Positions 22,711-31,545 of a stretch of DNA of 64,000 nucleotides are shown one piece after another. The stretch's first letter is position 1. Every line of letters starts with the position of its first letter. The notes beneath the pieces were generated by a model. It had not been told where the DNA came from and did no database searches. It saw only the letters and a list, made by a program, of their open reading frames with translations. Source of the DNA: Azospirillum thermophilum (GTDB lineage: Bacteria; Pseudomonadota; Alphaproteobacteria; Azospirillales; Azospirillaceae); NCBI RefSeq assembly GCF_003130795.1, contig NZ_CP029353.1, forward strand, positions 1,379,501-1,443,500, in the 5' to 3' direction. A program made the translations under genes and the position numbers.

Positions 22711-23073
22711 GGGGCTGGTCCTTCCGGTTGATCGATCTGGGGCGAGAGAGTGGCGCAACGGAGGACGCGGGTCCAGCGCTACGTCATGGCGGCCGGAGCG
22801 GACGAGACCGGACGGCGCCGCCGGGCGCATCGTGCAGCGCGTCGATCGCGCACAACAGGATCCAAGGCGACATTTCCGTGACGGAGCAACGACTTCCAGG
22901 CGATCATTCGCGTGCCTTCATTGTGCGTCGGCTGCACAATGCGGGGTGCGGTCCGCCATCGCACAGGCCTTGCCGGCCCGGCGGCGCGGCGAGGGACTGC
23001 GGGACGCGCGATGATCGGACAACTCTATCCGCCGTCCGGAATCCGGGCAAGCGCCGCCCGAAACGTGGCGAGG
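22711..23073. other. 363-base gap between tmk and holB with a perfect inverted repeat
   Basis: No gene is supported here. The one visible structure is the inverted repeat CATTGTGC (22919-22926) and GCACAATG (22934-22941) with a 7-base spacer. A 61-codon minus-strand frame at 22779-22964 has no ribosome site and no family-like sequence. The gap may hold a promoter for holB-metG-tatD, since genes in this order are usually nearly contiguous. Confidence 0.5.
22919..22941. repeat. Perfect 8-base inverted repeat, possible operator or small hairpin
   Basis: CATTGTGC and GCACAATG arms separated by GTCGGCT. The arms are fully complementary. There is no T-run on either side, so it does not look like an intrinsic terminator. 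The position, about 210 bases before the holB start on the minus strand, fits an operator or an attenuator-like hairpin; no regulator can be named. Confidence 0.5.
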
Positions 23074-23715
23074 TCAGCCCCTCAGCCGCGCGTCCACCGC
23101 GTCGAGGATCGCCGCATGCACCTCGTCGAGGCTGCGGCTCGCGTCGATGACGACGCAGCGGTCGGGCTCGCGCCGGGCGATGTCGAGGAAGCCGTCGCGC
23201 AGGCGGTGATGGAAGCTGGTGTCCATCCGCTCGTAGCGGTCCTCGCCGCCCCGGCGGGCGGCGGCGCGGTCGAGGCCGGTTTCCACCGGCAGGTCGAGGA
23301 TCAGCGTCAGGTCGGGACGGAAATCGCCCAGCGCCACCCGCTGGAGCCCGGCGACCAGGTCGCGGCCAAGGCCGAGCCCGTAGCCCTGGTAGGCCATGGT
23401 GCTGTCGAAGAAGCGGTCGCACAGCACCCAGCCGCCGGCCTGCAAGGCCGGCCAGACCGTCCGCTCCAGATGGTCGCGGCGGGCGGCGGTGTGCAGCAGC
23501 GCCTCCGTCACCGGACCCCAGCGGCCGGTCTCGCCGGAGACCAGCAGGGCGCGGATCTCCTCCGCACCCGGCGAGCCGCCGGGTTCCCGCGTCACGGTCA
23601 CGGGCAGGCCGCGGCCCTCCAGCACCCCGGCGAGGCGGCGGAGCTGGGTGGACTTGCCCGCCCCCTCCCCGCCTTCCAGGGTGATGAACCGGCCGCGCGA
23701 AGCGTCGCCGGTCAT
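23074..23715 (-). CDS. tmk: Thymidylate kinase
   Basis: 213 residues. GRFITLEGGEGAGKSTQLRRL is the P-loop region; VTREPGG is the DR(E)PGG-type motif; WVLCDRFFDSTMAYQGYG is the DRY/S motif of TMP kinases. The enzyme phosphorylates dTMP to dTDP. The ATG shares one base with the dacC stop (TGATG, 23713-23717), so translation is coupled. Its usual partner holB lies further downstream on the same strand. Confidence 0.94.
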   Translation of the reverse strand: MTGDASRGRFITLEGGEGAGKSTQLRRLAGVLEGRGLPVTVTREPGGSPGAEEIRALLVSGETGRWGPVTEALLHTAARRDHLERTVWPALQAGGWVLCDRFFDSTMAYQGYGLGLGRDLVAGLQRVALGDFRPDLTLILDLPVETGLDRAAARRGGEDRYERMDTSFHHRLRDGFLDIARREPDRCVVIDASRSLDEVHAAILDAVDARLRG

Positions 23716-24875
23716 CACGAACCGAAGACGAGGTATTTGGCCGCCGCGAAGGCACGGCCGATGAAGCCGAGCTTCTCGACATCCTGGGCGGCCACCACCG
23801 GCACCTCCTTGCCCGGGAAGCCGGGGGCGGTGATCACCACCTTGCCGACCACGTCGCCCTTCCTGATCGGGGCGGCGACCGGCGCGTTGCTGACCAGCGA
23901 CACCTTCATGCCCGGCCGGTCGGCGCGGGCCAGCGTCACCTTCATGTCCTGCGGGACGGTGACCGGCACGGTGTCCTGCGCGCCCAGCCAGACCGGGACC
24001 TGCTCGATCGTCTCGCCGGCGCGGAACAGCGCATAGGTCGAGAACTCGCGGAACCCCCACTCGATCAGGCGGGCCGATTCGTCGGCGCGGGCCTGCATGC
24101 TGGGCAGGCCGTTGACCACCAGGATCAGGCGCCGCCCCTCGCGCTCGCCCGACGCCGTCAGGCCGTAGCCGCCGGCCTCGGTGTGGCCGGTCTTCATGCC
24201 GTCCACGTTGATGCCGCGGTAGAGCAGCGGGTTGCGGTTCCCCTGGTTGATCCCGTGATACTTGAAGTCGCGGATCGAATAGTAGTGGTAGTATTCCGGG
24301 AAATCGCGGATCAGCCGCTCGGCCAGCGTCGCAAGGTCGCGGGCGGTCATGTAGTGGTTGGGGTCGGGCCAGCCGGTGGAGTTCACCAGGTTGCTGTTCC
24401 TCAGCCCCAGTTCCTTCGCCTTCTTCGTCGCCAGCTCGGCGAAGCTGGGTTCGGAACCGGCGAGACCTTCGGCGAGCACGATGCAGGCGTCGTTGCCCGA
24501 CTGCACGATCATGCCCTTGATCAGGTCGTCGACCTTGATGTTGTTGTGCAGCTCCACGAACATCTTGGAGCCCTGCATCCGCCAGGCGCGCTCGCTGACC
24601 GGCAGGGTGCTGTCCAGCGACAGGCGGCCCGTCTTCAGGGCGTCGAACACCATGTAGCCGGTCATGATCTTGCTCATCGACGAGGGCGCCATGCGCTCGT
24701 CGGCGTTCTTCTCGAACAGGACGGTGTTCGTCGTCATGTCCACCAGGATCGCCTGCTTGGCGATGGTCTCCAGCGGCGCGGCCTTGGCCGGCAGGCTGAG
24801 CGCAGCGCCGACGCCCGCCGCAACGACCGCCACTGCCACGCCAAGCACGGCGCGGGCGCGGACAACACCGATCAT
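23715..24875 (-). CDS. dacC: D-alanyl-D-alanine carboxypeptidase (penicillin-binding protein 5/6 family)
   Basis: 386 residues. The start at 24875 (MIGVVRARAVLGVAVAVVAAG) is preceded by GGAGG and begins a signal peptide ending near AKA|AP. Active-site motifs are SxxK in APSSMSKIMTGYM, SGN in IVQSGNDACIVLAEG and KTG in GMKTGHTEAGGYG. A PBP5-type C-terminal domain follows, ending in a possible amphipathic anchor (LGFIGRAFAAAKYLVF). It trims the terminal D-Ala from periplasmic peptidoglycan pentapeptides. The gene lies between rlpA and tmk. Confidence 0.93.
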   Translation of the reverse strand: MIGVVRARAVLGVAVAVVAAGVGAALSLPAKAAPLETIAKQAILVDMTTNTVLFEKNADERMAPSSMSKIMTGYMVFDALKTGRLSLDSTLPVSERAWRMQGSKMFVELHNNIKVDDLIKGMIVQSGNDACIVLAEGLAGSEPSFAELATKKAKELGLRNSNLVNSTGWPDPNHYMTARDLATLAERLIRDFPEYYHYYSIRDFKYHGINQGNRNPLLYRGINVDGMKTGHTEAGGYGLTASGEREGRRLILVVNGLPSMQARADESARLIEWGFREFSTYALFRAGETIEQVPVWLGAQDTVPVTVPQDMKVTLARADRPGMKVSLVSNAPVAAPIRKGDVVGKVVITAPGFPGKEVPVVAAQDVEKLGFIGRAFAAAKYLVFGS

Positions 24876-24936
24876 GTCTAGTACCCTCCGAGGAAAAACA
24901 GGTGACGCTCCCTGAGCGTGACCGATGGACATGCGA

Positions 24937-25893
24937 TCAATCGACGACGATTTTGGCTTCCGTAAGGCCGGCCTGGAGGATCTGGTTCAACACCGAATCC
25001 GCCTGGTCGACCGACTGCAACGGCCCCACCCGCACGCGATCCAGCCGCTGGCGGCCGGCCATGGTCGGAGTGACCACGGCCTGCTGCCCGATCGCCGCGA
25101 GACGCGCGCGCACCCGGGCCACATTTTCCGCGCTGCCGAAGGCGCCGACCTGGACAAAGATATTCTCCTGCGACTTGACCGGCATGTCGACCACAACCGG
25201 CGCCGGGACGAACCGCCCGCCCACCACCGCACCGGGGACGGTGCTGGGCGGCGGCACCGGCGCGCCGACGACGCCGGACGAGGCCGGCCGGCCGTTGGAG
25301 ACCGGCCCCGAGGCACCGGCGACCTCCACCTTCGACCGCGGGGCGGCCTTGGGCGGCGGCCCTTCCGTCTCCGCGAGGATCGGGGCGGGCGTTCCCTGGC
25401 GGGCGGCCGCCGCGATGGCGCGGCTTTCCTCCGCCAGGATCTGGACGCGGACCTTGGCGGTCCCGACGGACTCATACCCCAGAAGCTGGGCGCCGCGTCG
25501 TGACAGGTCGATGACACGGCCATTCACGAAGGGACCGCGATCGTTGATGCGGACCACGATGGAGCGCCCGTTCTCCAGGTTGGTGACGCGCACCAGACTG
25601 GGCATCGGCAGAGTCTTGTGGGCGGCGGTCAGCTCGTTCTGGTCGTAGAGCTCGCCGTTGGCGGTGGTCTTCTCGTGGAAGCCCGGCCCGTACCAGGAGC
25701 CGATCCCCGTCTCGTCGTAGGAGTAATCCTCCGACGGATAGTACCAGACGCCGTTGACCTGATAGGGCTTGCCGACCTTGTAGATGCCGCTGGTGGGGAG
25801 CCCGCCGGGCTTCACCGGCTTTTCCGCGCAGGCCGCGAGCGCCAGGACGCCCGCCAGCACGATCGCCGCCCTCAGACCCATCCCGCGCGCCAT
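24937..25893 (-). CDS. rlpA: Septal ring lytic transglycosylase RlpA family lipoprotein
   Basis: 318 residues from the ATG at 25893; an alternative ATG is at 25881. The lipobox is LAGVLALAACAEKP. The double-psi beta-barrel has ETGIGSWYGPGFHEKTTANGE, SLVRVTNLENGRSIVVRIND and RGPF.N.RVIDLSRRGAQLLG with the conserved catalytic-site residues. A proline-rich linker leads to a C-terminal SPOR domain (IFVQVGAFGSAENVARVRA to the end) that binds denuded glycan at the septum. It is an outer-membrane lipoprotein acting on peptidoglycan during division. It lies 61 bases before dacC on the same strand. Confidence 0.92.
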   Translation of the reverse strand: MARGMGLRAAIVLAGVLALAACAEKPVKPGGLPTSGIYKVGKPYQVNGVWYYPSEDYSYDETGIGSWYGPGFHEKTTANGELYDQNELTAAHKTLPMPSLVRVTNLENGRSIVVRINDRGPFVNGRVIDLSRRGAQLLGYESVGTAKVRVQILAEESRAIAAAARQGTPAPILAETEGPPPKAAPRSKVEVAGASGPVSNGRPASSGVVGAPVPPPSTVPGAVVGGRFVPAPVVVDMPVKSQENIFVQVGAFGSAENVARVRARLAAIGQQAVVTPTMAGRQRLDRVRVGPLQSVDQADSVLNQILQAGLTEAKIVVD

Positions 25894-25993
25894 GCCGCCT
25901 GCCCCGCTCTGCCCGCCCCGCCGATCCGGCGGCCCGCACTCTATCCGAGTTACCCCCGCCGCGCCAATGGCCTGCCCGCCTCCGCCGGCCCGG

Positions 25994-26788
25994 TCAGGGC
26001 GCGGGGAACAGGGCATCGGTGCGGTCCATCAGCCGGTAGGAGACGAGCCCGATCCACTCGCGCACGGCATCCTCCAGGATCATGAGGGTGCGGGCGGACT
26101 CATAGCGCAGGTAGGGCTTGGCGTCATGCGTCGTGCGGTAGTCCACCGGATAGGGGATGACCTCCCATCCGATCCTGCGGAAGATCCCGACCGAACGGGG
26201 CATGTGCATCGCCGAGGTGACCAGCACCCACACCTCCCCCGGCTTGGGATCGAGCAGCCGGCGGCTGTACAGCGCGTTTTCCCAGGTGTTGCGCGAGTCC
26301 GCCTCGAACACCACGCGGCCCTCGGCAAGGCCGGCCTCGCGCAGGGCGCCGCGTGCGGAATCATCCTCCTTCAGCGTCTGGTCGAACAGCCGGCCCGACC
26401 CGCCGGTGAACACCGCGCGGGCGTCCGGGTAGCGCCGGGCGAGGTCGGCGAAGGCCAGCAGCCGTTCCGCCGCGTCGTTGACCGAAGGATCGCCGCGGTC
26501 GGCGGTGATCGGCGGGTTGACGGCGCCGCCCAGCACGATGAGGCCGTCGATATGGGCGGGCAGCTCCGGCCTGGGGAAGCGGTTCTCCAGCGGCAGCGCG
26601 ACGAGCGGCCCGAAGGCGGTGAAGCCGGCCAGCAGCCCCAGCAGCGCGGCCAGCGTGACGAGGCGCCGCCCTGCCCGCTGCCAGCGCCGGCTGCGCAGCA
26701 GCAGTGCCCCGGCCGCCATCATCAGGATCAGCGCGTTGCCCGGCATGGCGAGCATCCAGAACAGCTTCGACAGTGCGAAGGACAGCAT
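25994..26788 (-). CDS. YdcF family (DUF218) membrane protein
   Basis: 264 residues from the ATG at 26788. Two N-terminal membrane segments (LFWMLAMPGNALILMMAAGA and LVTLAALLGLLAGFTAFGPL) are followed by the DUF218 core: IDGLIVLGGAV, RAVFTGGSG, FEADSRNTWENALYSRRLL and VLVTSAMHMPRSVGIFRRIG. Some members (ElyC/SanA type) act in envelope biogenesis; the precise role is unknown. It is divergent from the chemoreceptor gene. Confidence 0.85.
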   Translation of the reverse strand: MLSFALSKLFWMLAMPGNALILMMAAGALLLRSRRWQRAGRRLVTLAALLGLLAGFTAFGPLVALPLENRFPRPELPAHIDGLIVLGGAVNPPITADRGDPSVNDAAERLLAFADLARRYPDARAVFTGGSGRLFDQTLKEDDSARGALREAGLAEGRVVFEADSRNTWENALYSRRLLDPKPGEVWVLVTSAMHMPRSVGIFRRIGWEVIPYPVDYRTTHDAKPYLRYESARTLMILEDAVREWIGLVSYRLMDRTDALFPAP

Positions 26789-26985
26789 CGCCGGCCCCAC
26801 TCCTCCCCGATCTTGCGCGGCGCAGCATAAGCGCTGCCCCGGCGGTTTCCCAGCGCGGCGACTGCAATGATTCTGCAACCGAAGCTTAACAGGGACGACC
26901 CGGCAGGGCGGTTAAGGTGCGGCCGTCGTCACCGCGCCGGCCGGACCGGCGATTGGCCGTGCGCATAACAAGGGAAGCCTCCGCC

Positions 26986-28944
26986 ATGCTCTCCAACCTG
27001 TCCATCGGCACGCGCATCGCGCTGCTGGTCGCCGCGTCGCTGGTCACGCTGGCCCTGCTGGGCGGGGCGGTCACGCTGGGAGCCGGGCGCGTGTTCGAGG
27101 CCGTGGCGGAGCTGAACCGGTTCCGCGACGCCTCCGAGCATACCACCGACCTGGAGCGGCGGGTGGCGCGGCTGCGGCTGATGGGCATGCGGTTCGTGAC
27201 GGAGCGCGACCCGGAGGCCGCCACCGCCTTCACCACCACGGCGACCGAGGCGGCCCGGCTGCTGGACGAGATGAAGAACAAGTCCGCCGGGCTGCTGGCG
27301 GTCGAGGACCTGGAGAATCTGCAGCAGGGGCTGGTGGCGCTCAACGGCCTGTTCGCCACGGTGGTCGGCACGGCGACCGACCTCGGCCTGACCGACGAGG
27401 CGGGCTTGCGCGGGGCGCTGCGCGGCTCCGCCCGCGCCATCGAGGACGAGCTGAAGCAGTGGCCCAATGCCGACAAGCTGACCGGGCGCATGGAGGCGAT
27501 GCGCAAGATGGAGAAGGACTTCATCATCTACCAGGACGAGGGGCTGCTGTCCGGCCACCGCAAGGCCTTCAACGAGTTCACCTTCTTCCTGGCCGATTCC
27601 GGGCTGGACGAGGCGACGCAGGCGCGGCTGGAGACGCTGGCGCGCGGCTACCGCTCCGACCTCGGCAAGTTCGTCGACGGCACCAAGGCCTTCCGCACCC
27701 AGGTGCAGGCCTTCAACGACGCCTTCCAGGCGCTGACGCCGCGCTTCGACGCCCTGCTGGTCGCCGCCGGCAGCGGCATGGCGGCGGCGGTGGAGACACA
27801 GACGGCGGTGCGCGACACGGTGATCCGCACGGTGCTGACGGTGGGGACGCTGCTGCTGGCCGGCTTCGTCGTCACCAGTCTCTATGTCGCGCGCAGCATC
27901 ACCCGGCCGCTGCGCCTGATCGAGCGGGCGATGGAGATGCTGGCCGGCGGCGACCGCAGCGTCGCCATCCCCGGCACCACCCGCGGCGACGAGATCGGCG
28001 CCATGGCACGGGCGGTCGCGGTGTTCCAGGACAGCCTGCAGCGCGCCCATGCCGTGGAGCTGGAAGCGCGCGAGCATGAGCGCCGGGTCGAGGCGGAGCG
28101 CAAGGAGGCGCTGCGCGTCGTCGCCGGCGACTTCGACGGCGCCTTCGGCCGGGTGCTGCAGACCGTCGATTCGGCGACGGCGCAGATCCGCGCCGGTTCC
28201 CACATCCTGCGCGACACCGCCGAGAAGATGCGCGAACAGGCGCTCTACACGGCGGAGAAGGCGGAGCAGACGGCCGAGGTGGTCGGCATCGTCAACACCG
28301 TGTCGCAGACGCTGTCCACCTCGATCGGCGAGATCGGCGAGCGGGCGACGACGACGGCCGAGGCGGTGAAGCGCGCGGTCGCCCGTGCCCGGCAGAGCGA
28401 CACGGCGGTGCAGGCGCTGGCCGACAGCTCGCAGCGGATCGGCGAGATCGTCAAGCTGATCACCGCCATCGCCGGCCAGACCAACCTGCTGGCGCTGAAC
28501 GCCACCATCGAGGCGGCGCGGGCGGGCGAGGCCGGGCGCGGCTTCGCCGTGGTGGCGCAGGAGGTCAAGCACCTCGCCACCCAGACCGCCCAGGCGACGG
28601 AGGACATCGGCGCCCAGATCGACGCCATCCAGGCCGCCACCGGCGACGTGGTGGACGCCATCCGCGCCATCCGCGGCACGGTGGAGGAGGTCCACGGCCT
28701 GTCGGAGGAGGTCTCCGCCGCCGTCAGCCAGCAGCTCGTCCAGACCCGCGAGATCGTCTCGGCCGTCGACCGCGCCAGCCACAACTCGTCGGAGGTGTCG
28801 GACGGGGTCAGCACCATGGCGATCACCGCGGCGGAGACCGGCAAGTCGGCCATCGAGATGATCTATTCCGCCGGCCAGCTCGGCCAGGAACTCGACCAGC
28901 TCCGGGCCGACGCGGAGCGGTTCGTGTCGTCGATCCGGGTGTGA
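26986..28944 (+). CDS. Methyl-accepting chemotaxis protein
   Basis: 652 residues from the ATG at 26986 with an AGGGAAG site. A first membrane helix (residues about 8-30) and a second (about 285-307) flank a periplasmic all-helical sensor domain of around 255 residues that begins [20 protein letters not shown] and resembles helical-bundle sensors. A HAMP domain follows ([20 protein letters not shown]). The signalling domain has the hairpin [33 protein letters not shown]. No C-terminal CheR/CheB pentapeptide is visible. It is an inner-membrane chemoreceptor of unknown ligand, and it converges with the STAND gene with 8 bases between stops. Confidence 0.93.
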   Translation: MLSNLSIGTRIALLVAASLVTLALLGGAVTLGAGRVFEAVAELNRFRDASEHTTDLERRVARLRLMGMRFVTERDPEAATAFTTTATEAARLLDEMKNKSAGLLAVEDLENLQQGLVALNGLFATVVGTATDLGLTDEAGLRGALRGSARAIEDELKQWPNADKLTGRMEAMRKMEKDFIIYQDEGLLSGHRKAFNEFTFFLADSGLDEATQARLETLARGYRSDLGKFVDGTKAFRTQVQAFNDAFQALTPRFDALLVAAGSGMAAAVETQTAVRDTVIRTVLTVGTLLLAGFVVTSLYVARSITRPLRLIERAMEMLAGGDRSVAIPGTTRGDEIGAMARAVAVFQDSLQRAHAVELEAREHERRVEAERKEALRVVAGDFDGAFGRVLQTVDSATAQIRAGSHILRDTAEKMREQALYTAEKAEQTAEVVGIVNTVSQTLSTSIGEIGERATTTAEAVKRAVARARQSDTAVQALADSSQRIGEIVKLITAIAGQTNLLALNATIEAARAGEAGRGFAVVAQEVKHLATQTAQATEDIGAQIDAIQAATGDVVDAIRAIRGTVEEVHGLSEEVSAAVSQQLVQTREIVSAVDRASHNSSEVSDGVSTMAITAAETGKSAIEMIYSAGQLGQELDQLRADAERFVSSIRV

Positions 28945-28952
28945 GGGGGATG

Positions 28953-30737
28953 CTATTCGGAGAGCTTGCTTCGGCAGAAGGCGGCGGATTGGCGAAATGA
29001 AGCCAGCAGCGCGTCGTCGACCCGGCCGTGGATGTCGCCCTTCCCTGCCGCGGCGACGGCGCGGTCGAACCAGGACATCGCTTCGCCGTAGCGCTCCTGT
29101 TGCGACAGGCAGTAGCCGATTTGATGCAGGCTCCTGCCAAGGCTGCCTTGATCGACGCGGCAGTGGATGTCGCCCTGTTCCTTGGCGGTGACGGCGCGCT
29201 GATACCAGGGCATGGCCTCATCGTATTGCCCCTGCTGCGACAGGCAGAAGCCGACCTCATGCAGGCTCCTGCCAAGGCTCTCCTGATCGACGCGGCCGTG
29301 GATGTCGCCCGTCTCCGCTGCGGTAACGGCGCGCTGATACCAGGACAGCGCCTCGTCGTATCGACCCTGCCGCGACAGGCAGCGGCCGACCTCATGCAGG
29401 CTCCTGCCAAGACTCTCCTGATCGATGCGGCCGTGGATGTCGCCTTCTTCCTTGGCGGTGACGGCGCGCCGATACCAGCACATGGCCTCGTCGTATTGCC
29501 CCTGCTGCGACAGGCAAATGCCGACCAGATGCAAGCTCATTCCAAGGCTGCTCTGATCGACGATGCCGTCGATGCCGCCGCTCTCGGCTGCAGCGACGGC
29601 ACGCTGACACCAGGACAGTGCGGCTGGGAACTGACCGACCTCCAGCAATGCCCTACCCAGAATGTGGTAATCCCGCCAGGAGAGGTCGATGTCGGACCAG
29701 ACATCGGGGGCAATGGCGAAGCCTTGCAGGTCGTCCGCGAGGTCGCTGCGGGCCGGCGCGTCGGCCAGCTCTGCAGCGATCGCGATCATCCGGTCCTTTT
29801 GCGCCGTGCGGATGCGGGCCAGGTCCGCCTCCCGTCCCTCCGGTGCGGCGCGGCGCAGAAGATGGGCGGCATAGAGCTGGTGCATGCGCAGCGTTGCGCC
29901 GCCTTCCATCAGATGGAGATCCTGGCAGGCGTCGAGATGATCGAGGAACCGCTCCTCGCCCCATCCGGCACCGTCCGCCATGTCGCGGGCAAGCGCATCC
30001 CGGTCGATCCGCTGGCAGTTGCGCATCGCGGCCGCATGCAGGAGAAGCTGCGCATCCGGGGCGAGCAGGCCATAGGCCGCCCCGTAGCTCCTTTGCAGAT
30101 CCTCGCCGATGCCAAGGGCGGAGGAGATCGGGCGGTCGCGCCCGACCGCCTTGGCGAGGACGGCGGAGGCCGGGACGAGCTGGACCGGCAAGCCGCCGAA
30201 CGCGGCGACCAGGGCGTCGCCATGGCGGGAGGCCGCCGCCTCGCCGGCGATTCCCGCGACGAGGTCCCGGCTTTCGGCGGCCGACAGCGGCGGCACCGGC
30301 CAGGCCGGCCACCCCTGCCAGCGCTCGAACAGGCTCGTCACGATGGCGTGGCAGGGCGCGCCGGACGGCGGCAGCCAGGGACGGATCGCGTCGGGGGAGG
30401 CGGCGTTGTCGAAGATCAGCAGCGTCTCCTCCGCACACAGGCGATGGACGGTCCATTCGCACTGTTCGGGGATCGGCCGGTCGCCGGGAAATTCCGCACC
30501 GAAGCGGTTGCGGCCGATGGCCGCGAGCCCGCCCGGCATCCCGCCGGTGGCATCCAGGAAGTAGCGGCCGCCGGGATAGCGGGCGGCATGGCGCCGGGCA
30601 TATTCCCGCGCCAGTTCGCTCTTGCCCACGCCGGGCGGCCCGTGCAGCACGACGACCGGCGGCTGTGCGTCATCGCCAAGGGCTGCCGCGATCCGCTCCA
30701 GCAGATCCGTCCGGCCGACATAGCGCCGCCCGTGCAT
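28953..30737 (-). CDS. NLR-like STAND NTPase with C-terminal TPR repeats
   Basis: 594 residues from the ATG at 30737. The NB-ARC-like NTPase starts YVGRTDLLERIAAAL; Walker A is VVVLHGPPGVGKSELAREYA and Walker B ETLLIFDNA, followed by a winged-helix-like region. The C-terminus has a degenerate TPR and then four 45-residue TPR units (residues 393-572) differing at few positions. The ATG lacks a ribosome site. A GTG frame at 30874 encodes a family-like N-terminus (ALFGSASIGGGVQVNNYGPP) that would join after a one-base shift in the G/C run near 30765-30790, so the true protein probably starts at 30874. With the small upstream gene it looks like a two-gene immune or signalling cassette. Confidence 0.8.
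   Translation of the reverse strand: MHGRRYVGRTDLLERIAAALGDDAQPPVVVLHGPPGVGKSELAREYARRHAARYPGGRYFLDATGGMPGGLAAIGRNRFGAEFPGDRPIPEQCEWTVHRLCAEETLLIFDNAASPDAIRPWLPPSGAPCHAIVTSLFERWQGWPAWPVPPLSAAESRDLVAGIAGEAAASRHGDALVAAFGGLPVQLVPASAVLAKAVGRDRPISSALGIGEDLQRSYGAAYGLLAPDAQLLLHAAAMRNCQRIDRDALARDMADGAGWGEERFLDHLDACQDLHLMEGGATLRMHQLYAAHLLRRAAPEGREADLARIRTAQKDRMIAIAAELADAPARSDLADDLQGFAIAPDVWSDIDLSWRDYHILGRALLEVGQFPAALSWCQRAVAAAESGGIDGIVDQSSLGMSLHLVGICLSQQGQYDEAMCWYRRAVTAKEEGDIHGRIDQESLGRSLHEVGRCLSRQGRYDEALSWYQRAVTAAETGDIHGRVDQESLGRSLHEVGFCLSQQGQYDEAMPWYQRAVTAKEQGDIHCRVDQGSLGRSLHQIGYCLSQQERYGEAMSWFDRAVAAAGKGDIHGRVDDALLASFRQSAAFCRSKLSE
29022..29561 (-). repeat. Four tandem 135-base repeats coding TPR units
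   Basis: Residues 393-572 of the STAND protein fall into four exact 45-residue periods. Each begins (V/I)DQxSLGRSLHxxG and ends RAVTAxExGDIHGR. Units two and three are almost the same, with changes clustered at a few positions (for example EVGRCLSRQGR against EVGFCLSQQGQ). The DNA period is 135 bases. Such homogenised repeats suggest recent duplication or gene conversion. Confidence 0.85.
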
Positions 30738-30874
30738 CGCGTCGATGGTGCAGCGGAGGACCGGCCCTCCCCCGGCGCTGGAGGGGGGCCGTAATTGTTG
30801 ACCTGCACTCCGCCGCCGATGGAGGCGGATCCGAACAGTGCCGGTCCTGTGCTGTCGGGGGCGGCGGTCTGCAC
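30738..30874 (-). other. Out-of-frame N-terminal segment of the STAND protein
   Basis: A GTG at 30874, 19 bases after the stop of the Bell-like gene, opens a frame reading MQTAAPDSTGPALFGSASIG then GGVQVNNYGPPPAPGEG. Gly/Asn/Gln-rich stretches like this precede the NTPase in many bacterial and fungal NLR-like proteins. This frame does not continue into YVGRTDLL. In the NTPase frame the same DNA reads GGGPVLRCTIDAMHGRRYVG. A one-base indel in the run of C/G at about 30765-30790 would join the two. Either the gene is broken or the consensus has an error there. Confidence 0.55.
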
Positions 30875-30893
30875 CGTCGGTCCGGCGCCCCGG

Positions 30894-31358
30894 TCAGTAT
30901 TTTTCGGGGGACCCGCCGGTCTGGCGGATGCCGCTGATCACCACCTCGTCGTCGAAGACCGCCTTCCGCGCCTTGATCACGGTGCCGAGCGCGGTGACGT
31001 CGCGGATCTCGAACCGCTTGGCGGCCTGCAGCCGGTCGAAGTCGAACAGGGGTGCGGCGGCGGGGCGGTCGCGCAGTGTCAGCAGTGCCTCCAGAAGATG
31101 ACCGACCGCGTCGCGGAAGGCCTCGTCCCGCTGCGCCTGCGACTCCTCCAGGCTGGCCGCAAGGCTGATCCTCGCGGCTTCGGCCTGCGGCTGGGCCTCC
31201 AGCAGCGTGACGGCGGGCGACACCTTGGCGAACCGGCCGGCGATCAGCCCCTTGACCTTCTCGTAGGCATCCTTGCCAGCCGCGGAGGCGGCGCCGTTGC
31301 CGACGGCCAGGGCCCCGGCGGTAATGGCGGCAACCGCGGAAAGCGTGAACGGATCCAT
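30894..31358 (-). CDS. Small Bell-like (HeLo-like) candidate effector upstream of the STAND NTPase
   Basis: 154 residues from an ATG with a GAGGGAAG site. The N-terminus MDPFTLSAVAAITAGALAVG then NGAASAAGKDAYEKVKGLIA GRF is a hydrophobic Ala/Gly helix followed by an AGKxAYExVKGLI segment. This is the pattern I associate with bacterial Bell/HeLo-like membrane-active domains that pair with NLR-like proteins. The middle is an amphipathic helical bundle; the C-terminus (EVVISGIRQTGGSPEKY) is beta-prone. The gap to the GTG of the next gene is 19 bases, so they form an operon. Function as a cell-death effector is inference. Confidence 0.6.
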   Translation of the reverse strand: MDPFTLSAVAAITAGALAVGNGAASAAGKDAYEKVKGLIAGRFAKVSPAVTLLEAQPQAEAARISLAASLEESQAQRDEAFRDAVGHLLEALLTLRDRPAAAPLFDFDRLQAAKRFEIRDVTALGTVIKARKAVFDDEVVISGIRQTGGSPEKY

Positions 31359-31495
31359 CTTCCCTCACCATGACAGGAGTGAAGGCAGAGTGGCGTCCGT
31401 TTCCGATCCCTTCAACCGGAAAACTACAACCGTGCAAGAGCCGGGGCCGTTCGCCGCAGTCGCCGCCCCCTCAGGCAGAGATTCTCAAGGCAAAG

Positions 31496-31528
31496 AAAAA
31501 CCCAGCCCCGGTGGTCCGGAGCGGGGTT
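31496..31528 (-). terminator. Intrinsic terminator-like hairpin upstream of the valS end
   Basis: On the minus strand AACCCCG (31528-31522) can pair with CGGGG (31510-31506) across an 11-base loop and the sequence runs into GGGTTTTTCTTT. It lies downstream of the Bell-like gene's promoter side and about 18 bases before the coding end of nothing on the same strand other than valS, which it precedes in coordinate order after its stop at 31546. It therefore fits the valS transcript end. Confidence 0.6.
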
Positions 31529-31545
31529 CCTCGCGGTGGCGGCGA

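Noticed and set aside
22779..22964. 61-codon minus-strand frame in the tmk-holB gap
   Set aside because: No ribosome binding site and Arg-rich composition; it overlaps the inverted repeat.
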